64,000 nt of DNA, taken from NCBI RefSeq assembly GCF_900101125.1, contig NZ_FNFL01000003.1, positions 186,001-250,000 of the forward strand. Reading direction: 5' to 3'. Each line of letters begins with the position of its first letter. Within the stretch, counting starts at the first letter, position 1. The stretch comes from Sediminibacillus albus (GTDB lineage: Bacteria > Bacillota > Bacilli > Bacillales > Amphibacillaceae). The notes beneath the pieces were generated by a model. The model made no database searches. It was not told the DNA's origin and was given only the letters and a program-made list of their open reading frames with translations. A program made the position numbers and the translations under genes. Below are positions 49,153 to 58,531 of the stretch, piece by piece.

Positions 49153-50659
49153 TTTGTTCAACCTCCCTCTTAGAACCTGTCGCATACTTCATAATTTCAT
49201 CCTCGCTAGCTTGGTCACGTGTAAACCGTGCGGTTATTTCCCCTTGAAACATGACGTTTATATGATGGCAAATTTTAAGAATCTCCGGTGCTTCTGATGA
49301 AAGGATTATAATTCCTTTTCCTTGTTGAGCCAGCCGGACAATATGCTGGTATATTTCCCGCTTCGCTCCAACATCGATTCCTTGGGTAGGATTATCGAAT
49401 ACAAGAATAGGCGTGTCGACTTCCAGCCACTTAGCCAAAACCACTTTTTGCTGGTTGCCTCCGCTCAACTTATCGATAGTCACTTTCGGGTCATGAACCT
49501 TGATGTTCAACTGCTTCTTGTAATATTCAAATCTCGCTTTTTCTTGTTTTTGCTGGATGAATCCCCGTCGTTCAAAATGCCCGAGCGAAGATAGACTCAT
49601 ATTATCGTAAACACTTAAATCTTTAATAATCGCATTTTCTTTTCTATCTTTCGGCACAAATCCGATTCCGGCCTGTAAAGCTTTTTTGGGATGAGTAATC
49701 TGGACAGACTGGTCTTTTACTTTGATTTCACCTGTGTAATTTTTCCTAAAACCGAATATGCTTTCAAAAAGCTCTGTCCTGCCATCACCGGCCAAACCAG
49801 TGAAACCTAATATTTCGCCCGCGTGTAAAGTAAAACCAATTTTTTTGAACAAGTCAGGGCTAGTAAGTTCCTTGACGCGCAAAAGCTCAGCTCCATGGGG
49901 GTGGGTTTGGGCAAATCGTTCCTCAGAAACCGATTTTCCAACCATCAGCTTTGTGATAGATTCCAAGTTTTGCTCTGCCACTCGGCCGGTGCCCACAACC
50001 TTGCCATCCCGCAAAACGGTATAGTGGTCACAAATTTCCTGGATTTCTTTTAATTTGTGGGAGATGTAAATAATAGAAACATTAGAGGTTTTCAACTTTT
50101 TCATCAGGCCGAACAAGCGGTACACCTCATGCTCCGTCAATGCAGTTGTCGGCTCATCCATAATTATAATGTTTGATTTATGGAGCAAAGCCTTAGCAAT
50201 TTCGATCAACTGTTTATAAGAGGTGTCAAGTTCCCGGACATAAACCTTCGGATCAATTTCTACTCCTAAATCAGCCAAAACCTCTCTAGTCCGCTGGCAC
50301 ATTTCTTCGACTTTTAAAAAGCCGGTCCTGCTCCTTAGCTCTGAACCTAAAAACATGTTTTCATACACTTTCAAGTCAGCAACAACGTTTAATTCCTGGT
50401 GTATAAAACTGATTCCGTAATTTTGTGCCATTCGGGGGGTTGTTATATTTACTGCTTCTCCATTAATTTTTATCGTTCCCCTATCAGCGGGAAACACCCC
50501 TCCAAGGATGTTCATTAATGTGGACTTTCCAGCACCATTTTCACCTAGTAAGGCATGGATTTCTCCTTTTTCCAGGCAGATCCCGACTTTTTTTAACACA
50601 GAAACTTGGTTAAAAGCTTTTTCAATATTGTTCATTTCCAACAAATAGTTAGAGGTCAT
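49145..50659 (-). CDS. Ribose/sugar-type ABC transporter ATPase (RbsA-like, two cassettes)
   Basis: 504 residues with two fused nucleotide-binding domains. Domain 1: ALLGENGAGKSTLMNIL, IIIMDEPTTALTEHEV. Domain 2 starts with GFTGLAGDGRTELFESIFG, a degenerate Walker A as usual in this family, then KLSGGNQQKVVLAKWL and ILVFDNPTQGIDVGAKREIY. It powers uptake of a monosaccharide-like substrate. ATG start. A hairpin separates it from the binding-protein gene upstream. Confidence 0.92.
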   Translation of the reverse strand: MTSNYLLEMNNIEKAFNQVSVLKKVGICLEKGEIHALLGENGAGKSTLMNILGGVFPADRGTIKINGEAVNITTPRMAQNYGISFIHQELNVVADLKVYENMFLGSELRSRTGFLKVEEMCQRTREVLADLGVEIDPKVYVRELDTSYKQLIEIAKALLHKSNIIIMDEPTTALTEHEVYRLFGLMKKLKTSNVSIIYISHKLKEIQEICDHYTVLRDGKVVGTGRVAEQNLESITKLMVGKSVSEERFAQTHPHGAELLRVKELTSPDLFKKIGFTLHAGEILGFTGLAGDGRTELFESIFGFRKNYTGEIKVKDQSVQITHPKKALQAGIGFVPKDRKENAIIKDLSVYDNMSLSSLGHFERRGFIQQKQEKARFEYYKKQLNIKVHDPKVTIDKLSGGNQQKVVLAKWLEVDTPILVFDNPTQGIDVGAKREIYQHIVRLAQQGKGIIILSSEAPEILKICHHINVMFQGEITARFTRDQASEDEIMKYATGSKREVEQIG

Positions 50660-50682
50660 CTTCTCTCTCCTTATAAGAAAAG

Positions 50683-50714
50683 AGGAAATACAATTTTCTT
50701 TAATTGTATTTCCT
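50683..50714 (-). terminator. Intercistronic hairpin between binding protein and ATPase genes
   Basis: Perfect 13-bp stem AGGAAATACAATT / AATTGTATTTCCT with a 6-base loop. On the minus strand it is followed by CTTTTCTT, so it may stop part of the transcripts or protect the mRNA end, giving more binding protein than ATPase and permease. Confidence 0.6.
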
Positions 50715-50820
50715 TTTTTAATACCATCTCGATGCTTTTTAGAATGCTCTTGTCTATGCTTTTTTAATAATTAACAAACAGCAGGTCCTGCTTCTTGGGG
50801 GTCAGCAGGCGCCTCCATTT

Positions 50821-51804
50821 CTAGTACTTAGAATCCTCATTGTAATATTCGTCTACATTATCCTTGGTAACCTGTGTCGCTTCTTTTACTATCATGGTTT
50901 CTGACGGCTCTTCACCTTTGGCTAAATCAGCCGCTATTGTCACTGCATCTTTTACCATGGTAGGAGAGTATAGGAATGTGGCCTTGATAAGTCCATCTTC
51001 CTTCATATTTTCAAACACCGTTTTGTTTCCTCCAGCTCCAGTAATGAATTGAATATCTTCTCGATCAGCTTCCTTTATAGCCTGTAAAACACCCAAGGCC
51101 ATCTCATCGTCTTGCGTGAAAACAGCATCAATCTCTGCATGGGCCTGTAATATATTTTGCATGACTTCCAATGAAGCTTCTTTAGAAAAATCGCCGTTTT
51201 GTGAAGCAATAATTTCGATTCCATCCTCTCCGTTCATTGCTTCCTGAAAGCCGCTTCCTCGTTGATTAGTGACAGAACTAGGAGGACCAGTGATTTCTAC
51301 TACTTTACCTTTTCCATTCAGCTGTTCAACGAAGTATTTTCCGGCGTTGACACCAATACCTTCGTTATCCCCTTTGACGACAACAGTAGCTGCCTCATTT
51401 TCCAGTTCACGGTCGACAATCACCAACGGGATTCCAGCATCCTTCACCTTTTGTCCTACGGGAGATAATGCAGCAGATTCGATCGGCAGCATGACAATGA
51501 CATCAACTTGTTGCGATATTAAGTCTTCCACATCGTTCGCTTGTTTGTTTGGATCGGAAGCATTGGTCATTATATAGTCAATGCCCTCTGCTTCTTTCAC
51601 TTCTTTTGCCTGGTTTTCAGCATTGTCGATTAAAGCCCCCATCCATCCGTGAGTTGCAGAAGGTAAAGAAATACCAATTTTAAGATTGCTGCCTTCGTCT
51701 GCGCCTCCATCACTGCTTTTTCCGCTGCTTTCCTCGTTCCCTCCGCACGCCGCAAGCCCTGCAATCACCAACAGAGACATGAACATAATAAGTAATTTCT
51801 TCAC
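50821..51804 (-). CDS. Sugar ABC transporter substrate-binding lipoprotein (RbsB-like)
   Basis: 327 residues. Lipoprotein signal MKKLLIMFMSLLVIAGLAAC; a Ser/Gly/Asp-rich linker; then a type I periplasmic-binding fold with ISLPSATHGWMGALIDNAENQA, DVIVMLPIESAALSPVGQKV, GIPLVIVDRELEN and VFTQDDEMALGVLQAI, typical of ribose/xylose/allose/inositol receptors. The Trp, Asp and Arg positions fit pyranose binding, but the ligand cannot be named. It is the first gene of the operon and is preceded by a LacI-type operator. Confidence 0.9.
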   Translation of the reverse strand: MKKLLIMFMSLLVIAGLAACGGNEESSGKSSDGGADEGSNLKIGISLPSATHGWMGALIDNAENQAKEVKEAEGIDYIMTNASDPNKQANDVEDLISQQVDVIVMLPIESAALSPVGQKVKDAGIPLVIVDRELENEAATVVVKGDNEGIGVNAGKYFVEQLNGKGKVVEITGPPSSVTNQRGSGFQEAMNGEDGIEIIASQNGDFSKEASLEVMQNILQAHAEIDAVFTQDDEMALGVLQAIKEADREDIQFITGAGGNKTVFENMKEDGLIKATFLYSPTMVKDAVTIAADLAKGEEPSETMIVKEATQVTKDNVDEYYNEDSKY

Positions 51805-51842
51805 TTTTTCACCCCTTCTTGTTTTTGAAAGCTCCCCCTAAA

Positions 51843-51858
51843 ATGTAATCGTTTACAT
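51843..51858. promoter_or_regulatory. LacI-type operator O1, upstream of the ABC operon
   Basis: ATGTAATCGTTTACAT, a near-perfect palindrome with the central CG typical of LacI-family sites, 38 bases upstream of the binding-protein gene. Confidence 0.75.
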
Positions 51859-51916
51859 ATAAGGCCAGCACTCTAACATCAAATCACTTTGATATCACAG
51901 TGCTGCTCTTAGCTGT

Positions 51917-52906
51917 TTAGCCCAGTGTTGATTCGCGAATAACTAGTTCATGGTCTAAAATCAGGCTTTCAACCTCTTTGCCTTGAATCTTATCCACCAG
52001 CATCTTAGCTGCAATAGTACCCATTTGGTACATAGGCTGGGCAACGGTTGTTAATGTGGGATGGGTCATATTCGAAAAGGCTATCTTATCAAATCCGACG
52101 ACTGCTATGTCCTCCGGAACTTTCAGGGAATGGCTATGTATTTCCTTCAGGGCACCAATGGCAAGCAAATCGGAGACGGCAAAGATGGCTGTAGGGCGCT
52201 GTTTTTGGCTCAGGACTTTTTTCATTGCCTGCTGGCCATATTCAAATCCCAGTCCTTGAGTATGGAAGATTAATTCTTCATCCATATGGAGTCCATGCTC
52301 TTCCAGTGCTTTCTGGTAACCAAGCTGGCGCTGTCTGGCATACAAATATTTTTGGTCTGAATTAATCAATGCTATCCTTGTATGGCCGATTCTGATTAAG
52401 TGTTTAACTGCACGATAGGCAGCTTCGAGATTATCAATGGTTACGTATGGAATTCCGCTGTCCACCGCATATTCACTACACTGGATAATGGCATGGGTTT
52501 TTCCGAGTTTCGTTAACGTTTCCACATTTACAGCTGGATCCATCGAAATAATCCCATCTGCCATTTTCTTGCGGACCAAGTCAAAGTAAATATTCTCCCT
52601 GTCCGGGTTTGTGTCTGTTTCACATAATAAGATATTGTAATTAAGATCGATAGCTGTGTTTTCTATTCCATTGATTATTTCTGAATAAAATGGGTTGGAA
52701 ATGTTCGGTATCAGTACAAGCAACAGCCGGCTTTCCGAGTTTCTCAAGTTGCGTCCGAGCAGGCTGGGCTCGTAGTTTAATTGTTTTATCGCATCTTCTA
52801 CTTTAATTCTTGTTTTGGCTGTTACAGAGTTTTGGCCATTTAGTACTCTTGATACGGTTGCCACAGATACTCCTGCATGCTTTGCTACCTGGTGAATGTT
52901 GGCCAT
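51917..52906 (-). CDS. LacI family transcriptional regulator of the sugar island
   Basis: 329 residues. N-terminal HTH and hinge: MANIHQVAKHAGVSVATVSR, VLNGQNSVTAKTRIKVEDAIKQLNY. The rest is a sugar-binding regulatory domain (LLLVLIPNISNPFYSEIINGI, AIFAVSDLLAIGALKEIH, VAVVGFDKIAFSNMTHPTLTTV). Three matching palindromes flank it: in front of the ABC operon, its own gene and the divergent isomerase gene. It is therefore the likely local repressor, released by the imported sugar or a product. ATG start. Confidence 0.92.
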   Translation of the reverse strand: MANIHQVAKHAGVSVATVSRVLNGQNSVTAKTRIKVEDAIKQLNYEPSLLGRNLRNSESRLLLVLIPNISNPFYSEIINGIENTAIDLNYNILLCETDTNPDRENIYFDLVRKKMADGIISMDPAVNVETLTKLGKTHAIIQCSEYAVDSGIPYVTIDNLEAAYRAVKHLIRIGHTRIALINSDQKYLYARQRQLGYQKALEEHGLHMDEELIFHTQGLGFEYGQQAMKKVLSQKQRPTAIFAVSDLLAIGALKEIHSHSLKVPEDIAVVGFDKIAFSNMTHPTLTTVAQPMYQMGTIAAKMLVDKIQGKEVESLILDHELVIRESTLG

Positions 52907-52940
52907 GAGTCCTAGTCCCTCTTCTCTATTGCGTTATATT

Positions 52941-52956
52941 TTGTAATCGTTTACAA
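52941..52956. promoter_or_regulatory. LacI-type operator O2, upstream of the lacI-family gene
   Basis: TTGTAATCGTTTACAA, sharing TGTAATCGTTTACA with O1; about 35 bases upstream of the regulator start, so autoregulation is likely. Confidence 0.75.
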
Positions 52957-53048
52957 TATAAATAGTAATGGATGCAGAAATGGATGTCAATAACTTATTT
53001 TCGACGAAATAACCCTTTTATTTACAGGAATTATTTTTAATGGTTGAA

Positions 53049-53064
53049 ATGTAATGGATTACAT
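53049..53064. promoter_or_regulatory. LacI-type operator O3, upstream of the isomerase gene
   Basis: ATGTAATGGATTACAT, a palindrome with the same half-site ATGTAAT but centre GG, 42 bases upstream of the isomerase start. Confidence 0.7.
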
Positions 53065-53105
53065 ATCGGATTAATCAAGTAACTAATTTTACAGGAGGGC
53101 TCTAC

Positions 53106-54074
53106 ATGAAATTAGGCGTTTTTACTGTTTTATGCTCTGACAAAAACTTTGATGACATGCTGGATTATGTGGCTTCGAAAGGATTGGAGGCCATCGAGCT
53201 AGGAACTGGAGGCTACCCTGGAAATGCCCATTGCAAGGTTGATGATTTACTTGATAATGAGGCTAATCTTCACCAATTCAAGCAAAAAATAGCCGATAAA
53301 GGTTTAATTATCAGCGCTTTAAGCTGTCATGGCAACGCTTTGCATCCCCAAGAGTCAATATCCGGGCCAGCTGATGAATTGTTGAAAAAGACGATCAGGC
53401 TTGCTTCTCAATTAGGAGTAGAAGTTGTCAATACCTTTTCTGGATGCCCTGGAGACCATGAAGGCGCTCGATATCCTAATTGGCCAGTGGCTGCATGGCC
53501 GCACGATTACCAGGAGGTTCTTCAATGGCAATGGAAGGAAAAATTAATTCCTTATTGGCGGGAGATAAATGACTTGGCAGCAAAACACAACGTAAAAATC
53601 GGACTTGAGCTGCACGGCGGTTTTTCCGTCCACACCCCTTCTACCATGTTGAAGCTTCGGGAAGCATGCGGATCGGCAATTGGAGCTAATTTAGATCCAA
53701 GCCATATGTGGTGGCAGGGAATTGACCCGGTAGAAGCAATCAAAATTCTCGGGAGAGAAAATGCGATTCATCATTTTCATGCAAAAGATACAATCATTGA
53801 TAAACGTAATGTAAACATGCACGGCTTGACGGACATGACGCCTTATACCAAAATGAAGGAACGCGCCTGGTATTTCCGGTCTGTCGGCTTTGGCCATGAT
53901 ATGAAAACATGGGCAGACATCATCAGCACGCTTAGACTGATGGACTATGACTATGTAGTAAGTATCGAACATGAAGATGGACTTATGTCTATTGATGAAG
54001 GCTTTACGAAAGCCGTCCAGAACATTCAGCCCGTTATGATTAAAGAGTCCACCGGTGAAATGTGGTGGGCCTGA
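53106..54074 (+). CDS. Sugar phosphate isomerase/epimerase-type TIM-barrel enzyme
   Basis: 322 residues of the AP-endonuclease-2/xylose-isomerase-like barrel family (IolE/IolH, LgdB relatives). Metal-site candidates: GLEAIELGTGGYPG (Glu), KIGLELHGGFSVHTP (Glu, His), ANLDPSHMWWQG (Asp, His), HHFHAKDT (His) and VSIEHED (Glu). ATG behind CAGGAGG. It is divergent from the regulator and shares its operator. The pairing with a Gfo/Idh dehydrogenase and ABC importer suggests oxidation followed by isomerisation or cleavage of a sugar or polyol. Confidence 0.88.
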   Translation: MKLGVFTVLCSDKNFDDMLDYVASKGLEAIELGTGGYPGNAHCKVDDLLDNEANLHQFKQKIADKGLIISALSCHGNALHPQESISGPADELLKKTIRLASQLGVEVVNTFSGCPGDHEGARYPNWPVAAWPHDYQEVLQWQWKEKLIPYWREINDLAAKHNVKIGLELHGGFSVHTPSTMLKLREACGSAIGANLDPSHMWWQGIDPVEAIKILGRENAIHHFHAKDTIIDKRNVNMHGLTDMTPYTKMKERAWYFRSVGFGHDMKTWADIISTLRLMDYDYVVSIEHEDGLMSIDEGFTKAVQNIQPVMIKESTGEMWWA

Positions 54075-54115
54075 GGACATGACTGAAAACACCTATAGCA
54101 GCATTTCTTTCATCT

Positions 54116-54142
54116 AACCGGACGGCGTACGCCCGGTTTTTT
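54116..54142 (+). terminator. Terminator of the isomerase gene
   Basis: Stem AACCG..GGCG / CGCC..CGGTT followed by TTTTCTTT. Confidence 0.7.
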
Positions 54143-54194
54143 CTTTGCCGCTTTTTATCTATTTTCCATAAAGATATTATGGAAGGAGTCAACC

Positions 54195-54278
54195 GTGTTA
54201 TTATATTGTATACTATTAGTATCTACACTTGTGTTCGTGCAGCTGTGTTTAGCACACCCCTTACACTATCTACCTTAG
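54195..54278 (+). CDS. Possible 27-residue hydrophobic peptide upstream of ypmR
   Basis: A strong GAAGGAG SD lies 6 bases before GTG (54195), which opens MLLYCILLVSTLVFVQLCLA, then HPLHYLP and TAG. It would be a tiny membrane or leader peptide ending about 80 bases before ypmR. Listed because SD and spacing are good; no other support. Confidence 0.25.
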   Translation: MLLYCILLVSTLVFVQLCLAHPLHYLP

Positions 54279-54356
54279 CATATTTGTGTTTTACTACAGG
54301 GGACTCAGGGAATAATAATATATTGATGAATTCATTACTTTTTAGGTGTGATTATA

Positions 54357-55286
54357 TTGCGGAATAAACACTTCAAGATTGTCACCGGTGTCGGTTTAAT
54401 GCTTATTTTAATAGCTATTGTCATCTTTCAGGCTAGTCAGCCTTCTAATACGAACATTGTAGAACAAAAAATAAGTCCCTCCATGCAAGAAGACGGGCTG
54501 GAAATAGACGAGGAAATCCCCCAAGATACCGAATTAGAAGCGTCTCAATCATCCGGGGAAGATGACCAGCCATTGACAGAGGATATCAAGGATAAAGTAA
54601 CGCAGGTTGTCGAAGGTGCTCTAGGTTTGTTTGTCAAAAAAGATTTGGACATTGTAGCAATTGGAGATTCTCTTACCCAAGGGGTTGGAGACACTTCCCA
54701 TAATGGCGGATATGTTGGAATTCTTGAAAATACATTAAACAATGATGAAGATCATAAAGTAGACATGGTAAACTACGGAAAACGAGGCAATCGTTCCGAC
54801 CAGCTCTTAAAACGGCTTGACCAAACAGAAATAACAGCATCCATTGAGGAAGCTGATATTATCCTGGTAACCATTGGTGCCAATGATATTATGAAAGTCG
54901 TTAAAAACAACTTTACGAATCTGGAATATGAACCATTTGTCAGGGAACGGGATAATTACCAGGATAGACTGCAAAGCATTTTTGACAAAATGCTGGAGCT
55001 TAATCCGGATGCCAGTATCTATTTACTTGGTTTTTACAATCCATTCGAGAACTATTTTAGTAATGTCGAGCAGCTTGGCCAAATCATTAACGACTGGAAC
55101 AGCACGGGAAGCAGCCTAGCTTTGGAATATGAACATGTGAACTATATTCCTACCAAGGATTTGTTTCAAAATGCAGAACAAGACTTGCTTTATGAGGACA
55201 ACTTCCATCCAAATAGTATCGGTTACAAGCTGATAGCGGAGCGGGTGTTAGAATATATAAGACCAGAAATTGAACGGAATGAGTGA
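54357..55286 (+). CDS. ypmR: SGNH/GDSL-type lipase-esterase, YpmR
   Basis: 309 residues from TTG at 54357 (MRNKHFKIVTGVG), behind AGGTG; a GTG three codons earlier lacks an SD. One N-terminal helix (about 9-26) anchors or exports it, followed by an acidic linker. SGNH blocks: IVAIGDSLTQGVGD (Ser), NGGYVGIL (Gly), VTIGANDIM (Asn), and DNFHPNSIGY (Asp/His). Natural substrate unknown. The neighbouring ypmS gives the same pair as in B. subtilis. Confidence 0.9.
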   Translation: MRNKHFKIVTGVGLMLILIAIVIFQASQPSNTNIVEQKISPSMQEDGLEIDEEIPQDTELEASQSSGEDDQPLTEDIKDKVTQVVEGALGLFVKKDLDIVAIGDSLTQGVGDTSHNGGYVGILENTLNNDEDHKVDMVNYGKRGNRSDQLLKRLDQTEITASIEEADIILVTIGANDIMKVVKNNFTNLEYEPFVRERDNYQDRLQSIFDKMLELNPDASIYLLGFYNPFENYFSNVEQLGQIINDWNSTGSSLALEYEHVNYIPTKDLFQNAEQDLLYEDNFHPNSIGYKLIAERVLEYIRPEIERNE

Positions 55287-55313
55287 ACATGGGCAGAATA
55301 GGGGAATACAATA

Positions 55314-55925
55314 ATGAGTGAAACGAAGCCGAAACACAAAAATTGGAAGGTATGGTTCTATAGTTTGGCAGGCATTAATGCTGTTGTCATCATTCTCCTT
55401 CTATTCCTGATTTTTATCCCTTCCTGGTCAAACCCAACCCTGGACTGGGAAGAATTAGAAAAGACACCCGGCGCTGAATTCACTGTACAGTCGAGCAAGG
55501 ACAATTTAAGTGAATTAGTCAATGCCTATATCGATCAAATGTTTAATGATGCAACTGGCAAATATGATGTCTCCCTGGAAGATGATGTGGAGTTTACTGG
55601 GTCACTGAAAGCTTTCAGCACGGATATTCCTTTTTCCATCCGTTTGGAACCAATTGTGCAGGAAAACGGTGATTTGATCCTTAAACAGAAAGATATTTCT
55701 CTCGGTTTGTTGTATTTGCCTAATCGAAAGGTGCTTGAATACTTGAACAAAAGTTATCCGACTCCTGATTGGGTCGTAGTAAACCCCGAAAATGAAACGA
55801 TATATATTGCTGTTACACAAATAGACATGAAAAGCAACTTTAAGGTGAAGGCTGAAAAATTTGACTTGGAAAACGATGATATCTCCTTCAAGATCAAAGT
55901 ACCCAATGAAACACTGGGATTATAA
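55314..55925 (+). CDS. ypmS: YpmS family protein (DUF2140)
   Basis: 203 residues. Short basic N-terminus (KPKHKNWKVWF), one membrane helix (about 14-36, SLAGINAVVIILLLFLIFIP), then an external beta-rich DUF2140 domain: SSKDNLSELVNAYIDQM, FSIRLEPIVQENGDLILKQKDISLGLLYLPNRKVLEYL and the tail IKVPNETLGL. Function unknown. ATG 27 bases after the ypmR stop, in one operon. Confidence 0.9.
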   Translation: MSETKPKHKNWKVWFYSLAGINAVVIILLLFLIFIPSWSNPTLDWEELEKTPGAEFTVQSSKDNLSELVNAYIDQMFNDATGKYDVSLEDDVEFTGSLKAFSTDIPFSIRLEPIVQENGDLILKQKDISLGLLYLPNRKVLEYLNKSYPTPDWVVVNPENETIYIAVTQIDMKSNFKVKAEKFDLENDDISFKIKVPNETLGL

Positions 55926-55944
55926 AATAAAATGTTGCTATTGC

Positions 55945-55980
55945 AAAAGCGGTCATGCCTCAGCAGCAGACCGCTTTTTT
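55945..55980. terminator. Bidirectional terminator between ypmS and liaR
   Basis: Stem AAAAGCGGTC / GACCGCTTTT, T-runs in both directions, between convergent operons. Confidence 0.8.
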
Positions 55981-55984
55981 CTAG

Positions 55985-56614
55985 CTAAACGAGCCCTTGT
56001 TTGTAGGCATAGATAGCTGCCTGTGTACGGTCTTGAACCTCTAATTTACTTAAAATATTGCTGACATGTACCTTTGTTGTCTTTAGTGCGATGAATAGTT
56101 CTTCTGCTATTTCAAGATTTGTCCTGCCTTGCGCAATCAGTAAAAGCACTTCCATTTCACGGGCAGTCAAGCTTTCATGTGGGGGGACCGGCTGTTTGCT
56201 CCTCATTCTAGCCATTACCTTGTTGGTTACTTCCGGTTCAAATACCTGTTCTCCTTGATAAGTAGACCGGATAGCCTTCGCAATTTCACCAGCTTTGGAG
56301 GTCTTTAAAATATAACTCGCTGCCCCCGCCTCAATCGCTGGGTACACTTTTTCATCGTCGATAAAACTAGTCACAACAATAATTTTTGCCTCTGGCCAGG
56401 CAGCAATGATCTTTTCTGTTGCTTCTATTCCATCCATCTCATCCATCACTAAATCCATAAGAATGATATCCGGACGGAGTTCCAATGCTAGCTCGACTGC
56501 TGCTTTTCCATTTTCTGCTTCAGCAACCACTTCGATATCCGGTTGAGTGGCCAAAAAAGAGCTGACCCCAATCCGCACCATTTCGTGGTCGTCCACGAAT
56601 AGAACTTTAATCAT
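55985..56614 (-). CDS. liaR: Response regulator LiaR (NarL/FixJ family)
   Basis: 209 residues from ATG at 56614 ([16 protein letters not shown]), behind AAGGTGA and overlapping the liaS end by 8 bases. Receiver domain 1-120 with phospho-acceptor Asp in [15 protein letters not shown] and Lys in [11 protein letters not shown]. The LuxR-type HTH (about 145-205) has [43 protein letters not shown]. It should activate liaIH on cell-wall antibiotic stress. Confidence 0.93.
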   Translation of the reverse strand: MIKVLFVDDHEMVRIGVSSFLATQPDIEVVAEAENGKAAVELALELRPDIILMDLVMDEMDGIEATEKIIAAWPEAKIIVVTSFIDDEKVYPAIEAGAASYILKTSKAGEIAKAIRSTYQGEQVFEPEVTNKVMARMRSKQPVPPHESLTAREMEVLLLIAQGRTNLEIAEELFIALKTTKVHVSNILSKLEVQDRTQAAIYAYKQGLV

Positions 56615-57650
56615 ATTCATCACCTTCTGATTCTATCACCGGCACTCTAACTTCGAGCCTCGTTCCTTTACCCGGCAAACTAATAATCTTTATGGACGCA
56701 CCTACTTCTGCTGCTCTTTCCTTCATATTTTGTAATCCATATGAGCCTGATTGACTGGTTTCGACTGTAAATCCAACCCCATCATCGATCACCCGCATGA
56801 TTACTTGTCCTTCCGCTTTGATTAATAGAACATCCAGGGAATGGGCCTTGGAGTGTCTCAGTGTATTAGAAACAGATTCCTGTAATATCCTGAACAGATG
56901 GTCCTCAATCCCTTTTTCTAATCCCACTTCATCCATTTTCCAGGCAATCTCAATCGGTACCTTCTGTTTCAATTCTGCCAACAGCTGACGCATACCTTCC
57001 TGCAATGATTTACCTTTTAAAGCGGCCGGCCTTAAGTGAAGCAGCAATGCCCTCATTTCCAATTGTGATTGCTGTATCATTGTTTCGATTTGCTTTAATT
57101 GGACAGCAGCCGATTTTTCCTTGTTTTGTTCAGTCATCGCCGAAATCATCATCGAGGCGGCAAACAATTCCTGGCTGACAGAATCATGCAGTTCCCTGGC
57201 AAGTCGGTTTCGTTCTTCAGAAATCACTCTTTCTATTTCTTTCTCCTGATCTTCTACCCTTTCATTTGTCATTTTCTGAGCGAGCTTTGTCTGATTATAA
57301 ATATATGTTTGAATATCATTTACTCCTGCCCACAGGGCCTGTATTTCCTCCAGAGAAACTTGCGGTTTCTCCGACAGCCAGCTGCCCTGTTTCATATCGG
57401 CAAAAGCTTTGTCCATTGCAGTTAGCTGTTTTTTCCAAAACAAACCTTCAGCCAAACCAAAGCTGCCCCCAACCGCTGTTGTGATGATGACTACAAACAA
57501 CAGAAACGGCAGTTCCACTATTTTTTCCTGCCATAAAACGGACCAATCATCAACAGGAAAGGTTACGATGTAAACCGCCGACAATAATAGCAGTAAAATG
57601 AGGGAAGAGAAAATACCTACAACGAAAGAACGCTGCAGTATTGTTTTCAT
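56607..57650 (-). CDS. liaS: Sensor histidine kinase LiaS
   Basis: 347 residues. Two N-terminal helices (about 8-30 and 45-68) with a very short outside loop, a HAMP-like linker, then HisKA_3 with the phospho-accepting His in [21 protein letters not shown], and an ATPase end ([21 protein letters not shown]). The short loop marks an intramembrane-sensing kinase controlled by LiaF. ATG overlaps the liaF stop by 4 bases. Confidence 0.93.
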   Translation of the reverse strand: MKTILQRSFVVGIFSSLILLLLLSAVYIVTFPVDDWSVLWQEKIVELPFLLFVVIITTAVGGSFGLAEGLFWKKQLTAMDKAFADMKQGSWLSEKPQVSLEEIQALWAGVNDIQTYIYNQTKLAQKMTNERVEDQEKEIERVISEERNRLARELHDSVSQELFAASMMISAMTEQNKEKSAAVQLKQIETMIQQSQLEMRALLLHLRPAALKGKSLQEGMRQLLAELKQKVPIEIAWKMDEVGLEKGIEDHLFRILQESVSNTLRHSKAHSLDVLLIKAEGQVIMRVIDDGVGFTVETSQSGSYGLQNMKERAAEVGASIKIISLPGKGTRLEVRVPVIESEGDEYD

Positions 57651-58369
57651 ACTCGCTTCACCTCTATTTTGCCAACCAACGTAGAAGTGAAGATTTTCAC
57701 TTTTTGCTTAGCTGTTTGGTAATCTTTTGTTTCCATTTGAATTACCTTGTTCCAGGCATTATACTCCTTATAATCCAGAATCTCTGCCGTCCCAAACAGC
57801 GTTGAGTGGCTGATGCTTACCTCCACTTCATATGGTACAAGGATTTCGATGTTTCCTATCATATTTCGTATGATTACGACAGCTTCCCCTTTGGGAAGCA
57901 CTGTATTGTTCATATCGACAATTGTATCCCCAATACCTGTCTGAATATTGATATCCTGCCATTCAAAAGGTTCCTTCTTCGTTTTTTGCCTGCCCAGCCA
58001 CTTATTAATAAATAATGGTTCCCGTTGAATAGTTTGCTGCCCGTCTTCTCCATTAAACTGTGGTTGATAATAGGATGGGGTCTTTTTCGAACGAAACCAC
58101 TTCACAAAAAAATAGGCCAAAACCGATAATAATAAAAACTTAAAGGCAGCCGTATTCAAAATCGTTATCATTAAAAATACTAAACCAGCCCAAAAAATGA
58201 ATCTTCCCGAGGAGGTATCCATCTTTTTTCTTCCATAGTACATAAAAGCTGCAAACACAAAAATGAAGAAGAGAAGCCATGGTCCGTGGAAAAGTAATTC
58301 GAACACAAATATGGCCAAAGTTATCAACAAAATCATATCAATGATGTCAGTATTTCTTCGATTAAACAT
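57647..58369 (-). CDS. liaF: LiaF, inhibitor of the LiaRS system
   Basis: 240 residues from ATG at 58369 (MFNRRNTDIIDMILL), behind AGGAGCGG. Four N-terminal helices in two hairpins (about 8-50 and 60-105), then a cytoplasmic or surface beta domain (INIQTGIGDTIVDMNNTVLPKGEAVVIIRNMIGNIEILVPYEVEVSI), the LiaF-C fold. It keeps LiaS silent without stress. In operon with liaS and liaR. Confidence 0.92.
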   Translation of the reverse strand: MFNRRNTDIIDMILLITLAIFVFELLFHGPWLLFFIFVFAAFMYYGRKKMDTSSGRFIFWAGLVFLMITILNTAAFKFLLLSVLAYFFVKWFRSKKTPSYYQPQFNGEDGQQTIQREPLFINKWLGRQKTKKEPFEWQDINIQTGIGDTIVDMNNTVLPKGEAVVIIRNMIGNIEILVPYEVEVSISHSTLFGTAEILDYKEYNAWNKVIQMETKDYQTAKQKVKIFTSTLVGKIEVKRV

Positions 58370-58440
58370 AAGCCGCTCCTCTTCCTGCATTTATTACCAT
58401 CCGGCTCAACCCCATAAAAGTTTTTTTACATAGCCATAAT

Positions 58441-58465
58441 GAAGGCGTACAAATTGTACGCCTTC
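58441..58465 (-). repeat. Perfect 12-bp palindrome between liaH and liaF
   Basis: GAAGGCGTACAA-A-TTGTACGCCTTC. No T-run follows on the minus strand, so it is more likely an mRNA-processing or attenuating hairpin than a full terminator. It would allow much higher liaIH than liaFSR output. Confidence 0.6.
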
Positions 58466-58531
58466 CGTTGAATAGCCCGTCGATTAGGACATTTAGTTAT
58501 AGAGTACCATGAAAGGATAAGCTAGGAGAAG

